Assembly (NCBI GenBank): GCA_002385735.1
Contig: DGEB01000047.1
Location: 1-22,537, forward strand
Source of the DNA: Peptococcaceae bacterium UBA3937
GTDB taxonomy: Bacteria; Bacillota; Peptococcia; DRI-13; DTU073
Direction of reading: 5' to 3'
DNA length: 22,537 nucleotides
Position 1 is the stretch's first letter; each line of letters begins with the position of its first letter. The notes below the pieces were generated by a model. The model worked only from the letters and a program-made list of their open reading frames with translations. It was not told the DNA's origin and did no database searches. The translations under genes were made by a program, and so were the position numbers. Shown here in pieces: positions 14,955 through 22,537 of the stretch.

Positions 14955-15003
14955 GAGTTGAGTTGAGCTGAGAAGAGATTAGATTGAGGAGAGCTGAGAT
15001 GAG
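14955..15003 (+). promoter_or_regulatory. Predicted TRAP (MtrB) RNA-binding site: ten GAG/TAG triplets
   Basis: Ten consecutive NAG triplets: GAG at 14955, 14960, 14965, 14970, 14975, TAG at 14980, GAG at 14986, 14991, 14996 and 15001. Eight of the nine spacers are 2 nt and one is 3 nt. This is the known requirement for tryptophan-activated TRAP, an 11-subunit ring in which each subunit grips one (G/U)AG of the RNA; the Bacillus subtilis trp leader has 11 such triplets. The site lies in the untranslated leader between the promoter and the terminator, and its last triplets form part of the antiterminator arm. I infer tryptophan-dependent control of the downstream transporter. Confidence 0.8.
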
Positions 15004-15045
15004 CCGGAAAACATAAGAGCACGACTTCTTAACCGGTACTCATTT
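14997..15045 (+). promoter_or_regulatory. Predicted antiterminator of the importer leader
   Basis: AGATGAGCCGG (14997-15007) pairs with CCGG (15033-15036) and CTCATTT (15039-15045), leaving a 2-nt TA bulge; this gives 11 pairs including one G-T(U). The 5' arm contains the tenth TRAP triplet and part of the ninth. The 3' arm uses the 5' arm of the terminator, so the two structures exclude each other. Bound TRAP would block this fold and let the terminator form. Confidence 0.7.
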
Positions 15046-15064
15046 GAGTACTGGTTTTTTGTTT
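15031..15064 (+). terminator. Leader terminator (attenuator) before the importer genes
   Basis: AACCGGTACTC (15031-15041) pairs with GAGTACTGGTT (15046-15056), 11 bp with one G-T(U), ATTT loop, then a T-rich tail. It lies about 115 nt after the predicted transcription start and 95 nt before the first start codon, where only an attenuator makes sense. Between it and the first gene, 15065-15159 holds an AAAGGAGGG at 15078-15086 with no convincing gene after it. Confidence 0.85.
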
Positions 15065-15159
15065 CTCCTCAAGAAATGAAAGGAGGGTGGAGCGAAAAGT
15101 AATGACAGCATGCTTAGCTAAAAACTAATGAAAATTCATTTTTTGAGGAGGAAAAGAAA

Positions 15160-16182
15160 ATGTTTAAAAACAAAGGGTTTAAGAAATTATTGGCCATAAC
15201 CGTTTTAACTCTATTCATGACCGGGTGCGGTGTGTCTAACAGCTCCAACAATGGGGAAGACGGAGCGAATAAGCCTGAAGGCAAGGTTTTTAAGGTGGGA
15301 ATCAGCCAGTTTGTGGCCCATCCCGCCTTGGATTTAGACCGGCAAGGCTTCCTGGACCAGATGAGGGAGGACGGCTTTATGGAAGGGGAAAACATCATCT
15401 TTGACATCAAAAACTCCCAGGGCGATCCTAATCTCACCAAGACCATTGCCGATCAGTTTGTGGCCGATAAAGTGGATGCCATTTTAGCCATTACTACCCC
15501 AAGCTCCCAGGCTGCCGCCCAGGCGACGCGGGGGACCGGTATTCCGGTAGTGTTTATTGCCGTCTCCGATGCGGTCGGCGCCGGGCTGATGGGGGAGATT
15601 GGCCAGGCCACCGGGACGAATATCACGGGGGTATACAGTGCGGACCCGGTGGAACAGCAAATGGATCTGATTCGGGAAGTGCTGCCTAACGCCCAAAAGC
15701 TGGGAGTTATTTATAACGCGGGAGAAGCTAATTCGGTCAGCAATGTGCAAAGAATCAGGGAGTATTTAAAGGGGAAAATGGAGATCGTGGAAGCCACCGT
15801 CGCAGGCAGCAGCGAGGTACAGATGGCTGCCCAGTCCCTGGCGGGGAGGGTCGACGCGGTTTTTATGCCGCAGGATAATACGGTCATGTCGGCCGTGGAC
15901 GCGTTAATTAAGGTGTGTCAGGACCACGATCTGCCGCTCTTTACCGGGGATACGGAATCGGTCAAAAAAGGCGCTTTGGGCACTCTGGGCAATGACGAAT
16001 ATGACTGCGGTCGGCAGGGTGCCCTGCTGGTGGCAAGGATTCTGAAAGGGGAAAAAGCAGGGGAAATCGTTCCGGAGGAGATTCGCAAGCGGACCTTGTT
16101 AATCAACCGGGGAACTGCGGAAAAATACGGGATTACCTTGCCCGAATCTGTGTTGGAACGGGCCGACGAAATCATCGATTAG
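15160..16182 (+). CDS. trpX: ABC transporter substrate-binding lipoprotein, predicted tryptophan-binding (TrpX-like)
   Basis: Extracytoplasmic solute receptor of the ABC_sub_bind family (PF04392, COG2984), 340 aa. The lipoprotein signal is plain: KKLLAITVLTLFMTGC with the lipidated Cys23. The mature part begins KVGISQFVAHPALD and has the two-lobed pattern of the family (GFLDQMREDGF, ADKVDAILAITTPSSQAAA, GIPVVFIAVSDAV, KLGVIYNAGEANS, DNTVMSAVDALIKV). In streptococci relatives (TrpXYZ) take up tryptophan; other members carry other solutes, so family alone does not fix the substrate. The TRAP-type leader is what points to tryptophan here. The protein contains no Trp residue. GAGGAGG (15145-15151) lies 8 nt before ATG 15160. 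First gene of the operon. Confidence 0.85.
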   Translation: MFKNKGFKKLLAITVLTLFMTGCGVSNSSNNGEDGANKPEGKVFKVGISQFVAHPALDLDRQGFLDQMREDGFMEGENIIFDIKNSQGDPNLTKTIADQFVADKVDAILAITTPSSQAAAQATRGTGIPVVFIAVSDAVGAGLMGEIGQATGTNITGVYSADPVEQQMDLIREVLPNAQKLGVIYNAGEANSVSNVQRIREYLKGKMEIVEATVAGSSEVQMAAQSLAGRVDAVFMPQDNTVMSAVDALIKVCQDHDLPLFTGDTESVKKGALGTLGNDEYDCGRQGALLVARILKGEKAGEIVPEEIRKRTLLINRGTAEKYGITLPESVLERADEIID

Positions 16183-16273
16183 GTTGGATTGAAATCGTTG
16201 ATAAGGTTAAGGTTTGGATTAGGGTTGCGAAGTAACAGTCTGTTCGATTTGGCAAAAAAGGTGGATGAAGCGC

Positions 16274-17218
16274 ATGGAAATGGTGCTGATTAGCGGATTG
16301 CAACAAGGTTTAATCTATGGCTTTATGGCGCTAGGTGTTTTACTAACCTTTTGTTTACTTGGTTTTCCGGATCTGACGGTCGAAGGGACCTTCCCTTTGG
16401 GCGCGGCGACTACGGCCACGGCAGTGATGGAGGGTTTTGATCCGATCCCGGCGGTATTACTGGGGGCCATGGCCGGAGCCTTGGCCGGCGCGGCCACCGG
16501 TTTGATGCATACGAAGCTAAAGGTCAACAACATTTTGGCTGGTATTCTCACCACCAGTGGGATTTATACCGTGATGCTGTGGGCGATGGGCCGGCCGAAT
16601 ATATCACTGTTGAACAAAGAGGACTTCTTTACGCAGGTCCTGGCTTTGTGCGGAATTACTTCAGGAGAGCTTTCCCTCCGGGCCATGCAAATCAGCATAA
16701 TTCTCATTTTGTTCTTGATGGTAGCGGCGGCTCGTTTGTTGCTGGGGTGGTTTTTAAGGACCGATTTGGGGCTGACCATCCGGGCCGCCGGAAACAACGA
16801 AAAAATGCTCAGTGCCCTGGGTGTTGATGTTAACCAGACGAAGCTCTTAACCTTAATCCTGGCCAATTTCCTGGTAGGTCTGTCCGGGGCCTTGGAATGC
16901 CAACTCCAGGGCTTTGCCGATGTGGGGTTGGGGATCGGTGTGTTGGTAGCCGCCATTGCTTCAGTGATTTTAGGGATCATGCTTTTTGGCCGTCGTAGCT
17001 TGAGTTGGCTTCTCACGGGGGTTATTCTGGGCTCGATTCTTTATCGTGGCTTACTTGCCTTGGGTTTGTGGTTAAAATTACCCGCGGAGAATTTTAAACT
17101 GGTCACGGCGGTATTAGTATTAATAGTGTTGACCTTGCCGAATATATCGGTTTTCAATAAGAAAGCTGCGCCCAGAAGCAATGCTGATGCTTTGGCGCAG
17201 CAGGGTCCCATTAATTGA
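16274..17218 (+). CDS. trpY: ABC transporter permease, predicted tryptophan importer (TrpY-like)
   Basis: Membrane permease of the COG4120 type, related to the LivH/LivM branched-chain amino acid permeases, about 314 aa with roughly eight or nine hydrophobic segments. Family marks are GLIYGFMALGVLLTFCLLGF, PDLTVEGTFPLGAA near the N-terminus, the TKLKVNNILAGILTTSG segment, and GLTIRAAGNNEKMLSALGVD, the cytoplasmic loop that contacts the ATPase. ATG 16274 is preferred because AGGTGG (16259-16264) lies 9 nt before it; ATG 16265 abuts that site and adds only three residues. It follows trpX by about 90 nt with no terminator and precedes the ATPase gene by 46 nt. It holds four Trp residues, all in or near membrane segments. 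Confidence 0.85.
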   Translation: MEMVLISGLQQGLIYGFMALGVLLTFCLLGFPDLTVEGTFPLGAATTATAVMEGFDPIPAVLLGAMAGALAGAATGLMHTKLKVNNILAGILTTSGIYTVMLWAMGRPNISLLNKEDFFTQVLALCGITSGELSLRAMQISIILILFLMVAAARLLLGWFLRTDLGLTIRAAGNNEKMLSALGVDVNQTKLLTLILANFLVGLSGALECQLQGFADVGLGIGVLVAAIASVILGIMLFGRRSLSWLLTGVILGSILYRGLLALGLWLKLPAENFKLVTAVLVLIVLTLPNISVFNKKAAPRSNADALAQQGPIN

Positions 17219-17264
17219 TGGCAGGAGTAAAGAATAAATCGTAAAAGTTGAGGGGAGATGGGCC

Positions 17265-18086
17265 ATGATTAAGTTAAATAATGTTTCGAAAGTGTTTTTT
17301 CCCCATACCCCCAATGAAGTCCTGGCTTTAAATAATATTAATCTGCATATCAAGCCGGGTGATTTTATTACGGTCATTGGGAGTAACGGCGCCGGCAAGA
17401 CCACTTTGTTGAAGGTGATTAGCGGAGCGGAAACGGTGAATGAAGGCCGACTCACTCTCGCCGGCAAGGATATCACGGCTTGTCCCGAGCACGAAAGAGC
17501 GGCTGACATTGGCAGGATCGACCAGAACCCCTTGGCGGGCACTGCCGCGGAGATGACGATTGAAGAGAATTTGGCCCTGGCTTTCTTGCGTGGGAAAAAG
17601 CGGGGTTTGGGGCAAGCGGTGAACGAGAGCCGCCGGCAATGTTTTCGGCAGGCTTTGGCCGAAACCAGATTAGGGCTGGAGAAGCGCCTGCAAGCACCGG
17701 TGGGAACATTATCCGGCGGGCAGCGGCAAGCTTTAGCACTGGTAATGGCTACTCTGGCTTTACCCAAACTATTGCTTTTGGATGAGCATACGGCTGCCTT
17801 GGATCCGCAAGCGGCTCGGCAAATCATGGCGCTGACCGCACATCTGGTGCAGACCAAAAACCTGACGACGGTAATGATTACGCACAATATGGAACATGCT
17901 CTGCGGTTTGGGAACCGTTTAATTATGATGCACCGCGGGCGGATCATCCTTGACCTTGCGGGAGAGGAAAAAGCGCAGTTGACCGTACCGCAATTGATTG
18001 AGAAATTCAGTGCGGCCAGTGGGGAGGATTTTGCCGACGACCGGGTGTTGCTGGAGACCGTTCACCAAAACAATGTGGTCGCATGA
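17265..18086 (+). CDS. trpZ: ABC transporter ATPase, predicted tryptophan importer (TrpZ-like)
   Basis: Cytosolic ATPase (273 aa, COG1101 type) that powers the importer. Walker A is GSNGAGKTT (from about residue 39), the Q-loop is in RIDQNPLAGT, the signature is LSGGQRQALAL (about 148), Walker B is LLLLDEHTAALD (about 170) and the switch histidine is in MITHNMEHA. The Q-loop context IDQNPLAGTAAEMTIEENLALA is typical of this subfamily, while most LivF-like ATPases differ. GGGGAGA precedes ATG 17265. The protein contains no Trp. The gene ends only 7 nt before the end of the converging membrane fusion protein gene and no intrinsic terminator separates them. Confidence 0.88.
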   Translation: MIKLNNVSKVFFPHTPNEVLALNNINLHIKPGDFITVIGSNGAGKTTLLKVISGAETVNEGRLTLAGKDITACPEHERAADIGRIDQNPLAGTAAEMTIEENLALAFLRGKKRGLGQAVNESRRQCFRQALAETRLGLEKRLQAPVGTLSGGQRQALALVMATLALPKLLLLDEHTAALDPQAARQIMALTAHLVQTKNLTTVMITHNMEHALRFGNRLIMMHRGRIILDLAGEEKAQLTVPQLIEKFSAASGEDFADDRVLLETVHQNNVVA

Positions 18087-18093
18087 GCTATGC

Positions 18094-19188
18094 TCAGTTG
18101 GAAATCCTGGCTCCTTCCTTTAACCCTTCTAACTGCGGGTCCAGGATTACAGTGTCGCCAGCTTTTAATCCTTCGGTGATCACGATTTCCTGTTGATTTT
18201 CAAATCCTGTTTTCACCGGTTGAATTTGGGCCACGTTGTTCCGGACGACCCAAAGGGCTTCCCCACCTTCAAAAGGGAAGAGCGCCGTTTTCGGCACCGC
18301 TAGGACGTTTTCTTTTTTGCTTAAGGTGAAATCCACATCCAGAACATAGCCCGGTTTCAATTGGACCTTTTCCGGAATGTCCGGCTTAATCGTCACTTTG
18401 ATGCGTTGTTCCAATAGCCCTAAGGCCGATACTTTTTCTTCCGCCGCCGGGGATATTTTGGTAATTGTGCCGGGGAAAACCAGGTCCCCGTCCGGGTTAT
18501 CCTGGATTAATTCCACTTGCATCTTAGGTTGAATGTTAACCACATCTTCGGTTAACACATAAGCTTCCACGAGGTAATTGTCGTTTTCATGGAGGGTCAT
18601 CAAAGGAGAACCTGGAGCTAAGAACATCCCTTCTTTGACTTCCACTCGGGTTATGGTGCCGCTTGCCGGGGCATAGACGTTACTTTCCTTCAGTTTATGT
18701 TGCACAGCGGCGATTTGGGCCTGGATTGCTTCGATTTGGCCGGGGAAAGTGGAATAATTGGCGGCGTTTTGAGCATCTTCATACTCTTTTTTACTGATGG
18801 CGCCTGCTTCATATAATTGTTTCAGCTTATCCAGTTCCAGTTTGGATTGTTCCAATTCATGCTGGGCCTGCAGGCTTTTGAGCTGCCCTTCCAGTTGCCG
18901 TAGTTGCAAATGGAGTTCGGTGGCATCGAAGGAAAGGAGCAGGTCACCGTGCTGTACCTTTTCTCCATCCTGTACCGCTAGCACTGTCACTTTGCCCCCG
19001 GTGGAGGTATAGAGGGGTATTTCTTTTTCCGGGACGACGTAGCCATCTTCCGTAAAGGTCTGGGCAATCGTACTCGGTTGCACTGTTAACAGATCCGCCT
19101 GCAGAGCTTGTTTGTTGCCAAAAACCAGGAAACCAACAATCCCAAGAAGAATCAAAGCGCCAAGAATCAGCTTCCCTTTCTTTTTCAT
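18094..19188 (-). CDS. Membrane fusion / adaptor protein of an ABC efflux system (HlyD/MacA type)
   Basis: A 364-aa adaptor with one N-terminal membrane anchor (LILGALILLGIVGFLVFG), the beginning of a lipoyl half (GGKVTVLAVQDGEKVQHGDLL), a coiled-coil hairpin (about residues 90-170, rich in Leu/Gln/Glu: LRQLEGQLKSLQAQHELEQ and onward), the second lipoyl half (VYAPASGTITRVEVKEGMFL) and beta-barrel/membrane-proximal domains. The pattern is that of RND/MacA-type adaptors used by Gram-positive ABC exporters. ATG 19188 is chosen because AGGGGG (19200-19195) lies 6 nt upstream and MKKKGK is a natural start; a reading from 19224 adds 12 residues. It is the last gene of an operon after ATPase and permease, 116 nt from the permease stop. 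That gap holds a possible internal promoter and a 9-bp hairpin (19211-19233). Confidence 0.88.
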   Translation of the reverse strand: MKKKGKLILGALILLGIVGFLVFGNKQALQADLLTVQPSTIAQTFTEDGYVVPEKEIPLYTSTGGKVTVLAVQDGEKVQHGDLLLSFDATELHLQLRQLEGQLKSLQAQHELEQSKLELDKLKQLYEAGAISKKEYEDAQNAANYSTFPGQIEAIQAQIAAVQHKLKESNVYAPASGTITRVEVKEGMFLAPGSPLMTLHENDNYLVEAYVLTEDVVNIQPKMQVELIQDNPDGDLVFPGTITKISPAAEEKVSALGLLEQRIKVTIKPDIPEKVQLKPGYVLDVDFTLSKKENVLAVPKTALFPFEGGEALWVVRNNVAQIQPVKTGFENQQEIVITEGLKAGDTVILDPQLEGLKEGARISN

Positions 19189-19241
19189 AATAAGCCCCCT
19201 ATCTTCCGGACGCACTTTCACCACCTTCCGTAAAAGTGGTG

Positions 19242-19286
19242 AGGGCGCGCCCTTTGATTATATAGTCCTATTATATAGATGCACAA
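19242..19286 (-). promoter_or_regulatory. Candidate internal promoter with GC palindrome before the adaptor gene
   Basis: On the minus strand TTGTGC (19286-19281), 18 bp, then TATAAT (19262-19257). ATTATATAG occurs twice as a direct repeat on the plus strand (19257-19265, 19270-19278), so a second TATAAT lies 13 bp upstream. Just downstream is the perfect 12-bp palindrome AGGGCGCGCCCT (19242-19253), well placed for an operator. Whether it is used is unknown. Confidence 0.35.
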
Positions 19287-19304
19287 ATACTTGCAAACCC
19301 GCAG

Positions 19305-21683
19305 TTACTCTCTTGCTTTCAATACTTCAACGAGGGAGAGTTTTTTGATCTTGCGAGCGGCCATCAGTTGGGCGAAGCGGATACAGACAATGGTAATCAG
19401 GAAGGCCGCGAGGATGGAGGTGGCACTAAGCGTAGTGGGCATGGTAAACAGATCGGTGTCCAGCGATTGACTCAGCCCAATAAGCAGGAGTTTCGTTACC
19501 GGGATGCCGGTGAGCATGGCCAGGATGCTAATGAACCATTGCTCAAAGGTGATCACGGATAAAACCTCCTGAGGGGTCATACCCAAGACCATCATCGAAG
19601 CAAGCTCGCGGCTTCGTTCGGAAACGGTAATGGTTGAAATATTATAGATAATCGCAAAACCAATAATCAGGCCCATGAACAGGAAAATGTAGACGGTGCC
19701 GGAAAAGGTCGCCATTAGTTCCTTGGATTTGCGAAGGGTTTCATTCTGGTCTTCGAAGCTTTCAATTACCGAGGAATTTTGGTAATGCTCCTTGAGCAAA
19801 GGGATGCTACTTTCGTTGACACTTAACATGATTGTTGTGATTAGCTCTTTTTGCCCCAAAAGATTTTGCAGGGCGTTCAACTCCATGTAGGCATTAAGCC
19901 CGAGATATTGCGGAATAATTCCGGTTACTTCAACGGTCAGCGCTTGGTCCGGTTCTTTGTTAAAGGGGCTTTCCAGTTGCAACTTTGTGCCGACTTTGGC
20001 TTCAAGGTTTTGTGCTAGTGACTCGGAGAGGAGAATGCCGTCGGCCGGCGGTTGAACCGGCTTGCCCTTGCTGTCGCGTATTTTGTAAAGCTCGCTGTTT
20101 TGGGGAAGGCCCAAAAGGACTATTTCTTTCTTGTGCCAGTTGTTTTTTAAAGTAACGGGGATTTCCGCTCTGCCTTCCGCCTTGCGGGTGCCGGGGAAGC
20201 TGTTTAATTCCCTTTCCGCTTGTCGTTGGGTTAAAGGGCGGGACAGATTGACCTTTAGATCGTATATTTCAACCTTTTCGTACTGGTCATAAAGCAGTGT
20301 TTCCATCATTTCCATCATCGACCAGGGCGAACCTAAAAGGGAAAAAGCGAACATGACCCCGAGAAACATAAAGGCAGTGCGACCGGGGTGCCTTGACATG
20401 CTTCGTAGTGACATTTTACCTTGTACCGTTAAGGCGTTCCAGAATAATGTAAACTTCTCCAGGAGAATGCTTTTTCCTTTCGGTGGAGCCGGGGGACGCA
20501 TTGCTTCTGCCGGCTGGAGGGCAAGGACGCTTTTGCAGCCCTGATAACCGGCGAAAAGGGCAAAAGCAAGGGCAAGCAGGACACTCATAATTAAATAGGA
20601 AAAAGAAAAGGTTATTTGCAGCCCCGGAATATTGAAAAAGGCCTGGTAGAGCGCAATTAGGGGAAAGGACAGCAACAGGCCGGAAAGCCCCCCAAGCAAG
20701 CCCCCGGAAAAGCCGATCAGGAGCGCGAAAGACAAGTAATGCAGCGTGATTTCACCGCGGGTATAACCCATGGCCATTAGAATCCCAATTTGTCCTCTTT
20801 GGTTTTCGACGGTGCGCTTCAGCATAATATAGAGAATCATGCAGGCAATAGCCAGAAAGAGGACCGGCAAGGACTTGGACATATTCTCCATTTGATTTAG
20901 TTCCTGGGTGAGCAGGGAGTGACTGATTTGGTCCTTACGTGGGTAGATACTTATTAGGCCATATGATTTGAGCCGGGGCTCCAGTTGTTCTTTGACATCC
21001 TCATATTCTACCCCCTGTTCTAAAGTAAATACGAGGTTATTGACCGTAGAGCATTCGGCAAAGAACGTTTTCATGATTTCAAAAGGAACATAGGCAATAC
21101 CGAAGGTTTCAGGGTGGGGGAAAAGGTCATTGGCGGTACGCATCGTATAGACGAATTCGGGGCTAAAGCCCGTTCCGGCGATATATAAACGGATTTTTTT
21201 ACCGTTGGCAATGATCTCCACGGAATCATTGAGGTTAAGGTGGTTGGCTTCAAAAAACTGATTATCCACCCAAATGTTAAAAACGTCATTTTGCAAGTGT
21301 TGCCCTTTTAGGAGATGCATATCATTTATGGGCCGTGGATGTGTAGGGTCTATAGAGATCAAGCGTAGGTATACTTCTTCCGAACGGTCTTCGGCCTTGT
21401 CTTGCGCGGCTACACGAACATCTTTGATCATACGGCCTTGAATATCCTTGATGCCTTTAATGGTTTGCAGGCGGTTTACTTCAGAAAGAGGCATGGCCTT
21501 TAAGTCGACGAAACCGTCGGCAAAGTTTTGGTGATAGTAAAAGGCTTGTTGTGAAGACTTTAGATTGTCCATTACAATCGAAAGGGAGGAAAAAAGCATT
21601 AGCCCGATTAGAATGATCGTGACACAGGCCAGATAAGCCCCTTTATTTTCTTTAATATCACGGAACAATTTACGCCACAGCAT
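19305..21683 (-). CDS. ABC transporter permease with two FtsX domains (efflux)
   Basis: A 792-aa membrane protein with the duplicated FtsX layout (COG0577). A first transmembrane segment (about 12-35, ACVTIILIGLMLFSSLSIVM) is followed by a large extracytoplasmic domain, then a cluster of three segments (from about 270), a fifth at MFLGVMFAFSLLGSPW, a second extracytoplasmic domain, and three segments at the C-terminus (VYIFLFMGLIIGFAIIYNIS; FISILAMLTGIPVTKLLLIG; ILAAFLITIVCIRFAQ). Both FtsX units carry the cytoplasmic motif seen here as GQIGILMAMGYTRGEI and SRELASMMVLGMTPQEV. ATG 21683 overlaps the ATPase stop (TGATG), so translation is coupled; GTG 21686 or TTG 21689 are possible. Substrate unknown; related systems export peptides, lipids or antibiotics. 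Confidence 0.88.
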   Translation of the reverse strand: MLWRKLFRDIKENKGAYLACVTIILIGLMLFSSLSIVMDNLKSSQQAFYYHQNFADGFVDLKAMPLSEVNRLQTIKGIKDIQGRMIKDVRVAAQDKAEDRSEEVYLRLISIDPTHPRPINDMHLLKGQHLQNDVFNIWVDNQFFEANHLNLNDSVEIIANGKKIRLYIAGTGFSPEFVYTMRTANDLFPHPETFGIAYVPFEIMKTFFAECSTVNNLVFTLEQGVEYEDVKEQLEPRLKSYGLISIYPRKDQISHSLLTQELNQMENMSKSLPVLFLAIACMILYIMLKRTVENQRGQIGILMAMGYTRGEITLHYLSFALLIGFSGGLLGGLSGLLLSFPLIALYQAFFNIPGLQITFSFSYLIMSVLLALAFALFAGYQGCKSVLALQPAEAMRPPAPPKGKSILLEKFTLFWNALTVQGKMSLRSMSRHPGRTAFMFLGVMFAFSLLGSPWSMMEMMETLLYDQYEKVEIYDLKVNLSRPLTQRQAERELNSFPGTRKAEGRAEIPVTLKNNWHKKEIVLLGLPQNSELYKIRDSKGKPVQPPADGILLSESLAQNLEAKVGTKLQLESPFNKEPDQALTVEVTGIIPQYLGLNAYMELNALQNLLGQKELITTIMLSVNESSIPLLKEHYQNSSVIESFEDQNETLRKSKELMATFSGTVYIFLFMGLIIGFAIIYNISTITVSERSRELASMMVLGMTPQEVLSVITFEQWFISILAMLTGIPVTKLLLIGLSQSLDTDLFTMPTTLSATSILAAFLITIVCIRFAQLMAARKIKKLSLVEVLKARE

Positions 21684-22399
21684 CACCAAGTCACCTTCTC
21701 CGGTGCAATGGGCTGTTCATTGGCTGTAATACGGCTGAGTTGCCCATCTTTGATGTAAAAGATCCGATTGGCGATTTGCGCAATCGGCGTGTTATGAGTT
21801 ATCAGGATTACTGTTTTATGATATTCTTCACAAAAGTGTTTTAACAATTGCAGCACCTGAATGCTCGTTTGATAATCGAGAGCCCCCGTTGGTTCGTCAC
21901 AAAGAAGGATTTCCGGGTTTTTGACAATGGCCCGGGCTAAAGCCACGCGCTGCTGTTCCCCGCCGGATAGTTGGGCGGGGAAATGAGAAGTCCGTTCGGC
22001 CAGGCCAACCTTTTCCAGCATTTCGCCGGGCGAAAGGGGATTTTGGGCGATTTCGGCCGAAAGGCAGACGTTTTCATAAGCGGTTAGATTGGGAATAAGG
22101 TTGTAGAATTGAAATACAAAGCCCACATTATTGCGGCGAAAAAAGGTTAGTTGTTTGGGAGAAGCATTATGAAGCGGGGTGTTTTTATAGTAGAGTTCAC
22201 CGCGGGTAGCTTGATCCATTCCCCCAACCAGATTAAGCAGGGTGCTTTTTCCTGAACCGCTTGGGCCCAAAATGACAATTAACTCACCGGAATAAATGGA
22301 AAAATCCACATTTTGCAGGGCTTTTACCGTAATATCCCCCATTTGATAGTACTTGCAAAGCGCTTTTGCCGTAATGAGCGGGGACTGCTCGTTGAGCAT
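21683..22399 (-). CDS. ABC transporter ATPase, MacB/LolD type
   Basis: First gene of the efflux operon, 238 aa. Walker [11 protein letters not shown]-loop [14 protein letters not shown], signature [14 protein letters not shown], Walker [12 protein letters not shown] and switch ITHN are all intact, and the sequence is typical of the LolD/MacB group that pairs with FtsX-type permeases. ATG 22399 is preferred because GGTGGAG (22415-22409) lies 9 nt upstream; ATG 22405 is only 3 nt from it, and GTG 22417 overlaps it. The stop codon overlaps the permease start by one base. The downstream adaptor gene completes a tripartite exporter. Confidence 0.9.
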   Translation of the reverse strand: MLNEQSPLITAKALCKYYQMGDITVKALQNVDFSIYSGELIVILGPSGSGKSTLLNLVGGMDQATRGELYYKNTPLHNASPKQLTFFRRNNVGFVFQFYNLIPNLTAYENVCLSAEIAQNPLSPGEMLEKVGLAERTSHFPAQLSGGEQQRVALARAIVKNPEILLCDEPTGALDYQTSIQVLQLLKHFCEEYHKTVILITHNTPIAQIANRIFYIKDGQLSRITANEQPIAPEKVTW

Positions 22400-22461
22400 G
22401 GTCATTGCTCCACCCACTTTCGCATTTGTATAAAAATAAATATATAACAGGTACCACCTTA

Positions 22462-22490
22462 ATAGTAAGAAAAAATATAAATATGGTCAA
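22462..22490 (-). promoter_or_regulatory. Candidate promoter of the ABC efflux operon
   Basis: On the minus strand TTGACC (22490-22485), 17 bp, then TACTAT (22467-22462), about 60 nt before the ATPase start. The -35 is good, the -10 moderate. GGTGGTACC directly after it (around 22450-22458) is partly palindromic. Confidence 0.45.
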
Positions 22491-22537
22491 CATAGTGTAA
22501 AATTGCTGTAGGAAAAAAAATAAGCAAGAGACATCCT

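Noticed and set aside
14968..15003. CTGAGA motifs suggesting a TPP (thiamine) riboswitch
   Set aside because: The other conserved TPP elements (the CTGATCTGG-type and GGG ends) are absent; the CTGAG strings are part of the regular GAG-triplet series.
15078..15095. AGGGTGGAGCG resembling the T-box motif AGGGTGGNACCGCG
   Set aside because: It lies after, not before, the terminator and lacks the ACC core; no T-box specifier region is seen.
16195..16250. AAG/TAG strings between trpX and trpY as a second TRAP site
   Set aside because: Spacing is irregular (3 nt, then 8 or more) and the triplets are mostly the weaker AAG.
22445..22460. GGTGGTACC resembling a T-box core on the minus strand
   Set aside because: It lies at the predicted transcription start with no leader, no terminator and no amino acid gene downstream.

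Overview
The window looks like chromosomal DNA of an endospore-forming, Gram-positive bacterium of the Clostridia type. The signs are near-perfect GGAGG ribosome binding sites, a CotF-like spore coat protein, a YmaF-family protein, degenerate S-layer homology segments, a two-component-domain YcdB/copper-amine-oxidase-N style of secreted protein, and T-rich intrinsic terminators. No phage, insertion sequence, rRNA, tRNA or CRISPR array was recognised.

Layout, left to right. (1) 1-4.8 kb, plus strand: an HhH-GPD DNA glycosylase of the MagIII/endonuclease III type, a CCA-adding tRNA nucleotidyltransferase with an HD domain, and a large secreted protein with duplicated YcdB/YcdC-like units and SLH-like C-terminus. 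(2) 4.85-6.2 kb, minus strand: two paralogous Gly/Pro/Cys-rich small proteins with the same hydrophobic tail (the smaller, 55 aa, is easily missed) and a histidine-repeat YmaF protein; both paralogues have a candidate sigma-K promoter. (3) 6.3-8.8 kb, plus: feoA-feoB ferrous iron uptake. (4) 9.0-10.1 kb: ilvE, branched-chain aminotransferase, with twin palindromes upstream. (5) 10.1-11.5 kb, minus: a frameshifted small secreted protein in an AT-rich patch, then a CotF-like coat protein with a polyglutamine insert. (6) 11.6-14.8 kb, plus: a copper-amine-oxidase-N-domain secreted protein and ilvD. (7) 14.9-18.1 kb, plus: a three-gene ABC importer (substrate-binding lipoprotein, permease, ATPase; COG2984/COG4120/COG1101 type). 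(8) 18.1-22.5 kb, minus: an ABC efflux operon (ATPase, large FtsX-type permease, membrane fusion protein).

The most interesting item is the leader of the ABC importer. Between a good sigma-A promoter and an intrinsic terminator lie ten consecutive GAG/TAG triplets spaced by 2-3 nt, the hallmark of a TRAP (MtrB, trp RNA-binding attenuation protein) binding site. The last triplets overlap the 5' arm of an antiterminator that is mutually exclusive with the terminator. This predicts that the importer carries tryptophan and is shut off by transcription attenuation when tryptophan is plentiful. Consistent with that, the binding protein and the ATPase contain no tryptophan at all.

The genes do not form one pathway. 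ilvE and ilvD both serve branched-chain amino acid synthesis but are separately transcribed; the trp-type importer, FeoAB and the efflux operon are independent transport units; the coat-type proteins are probably expressed in the mother cell during sporulation.
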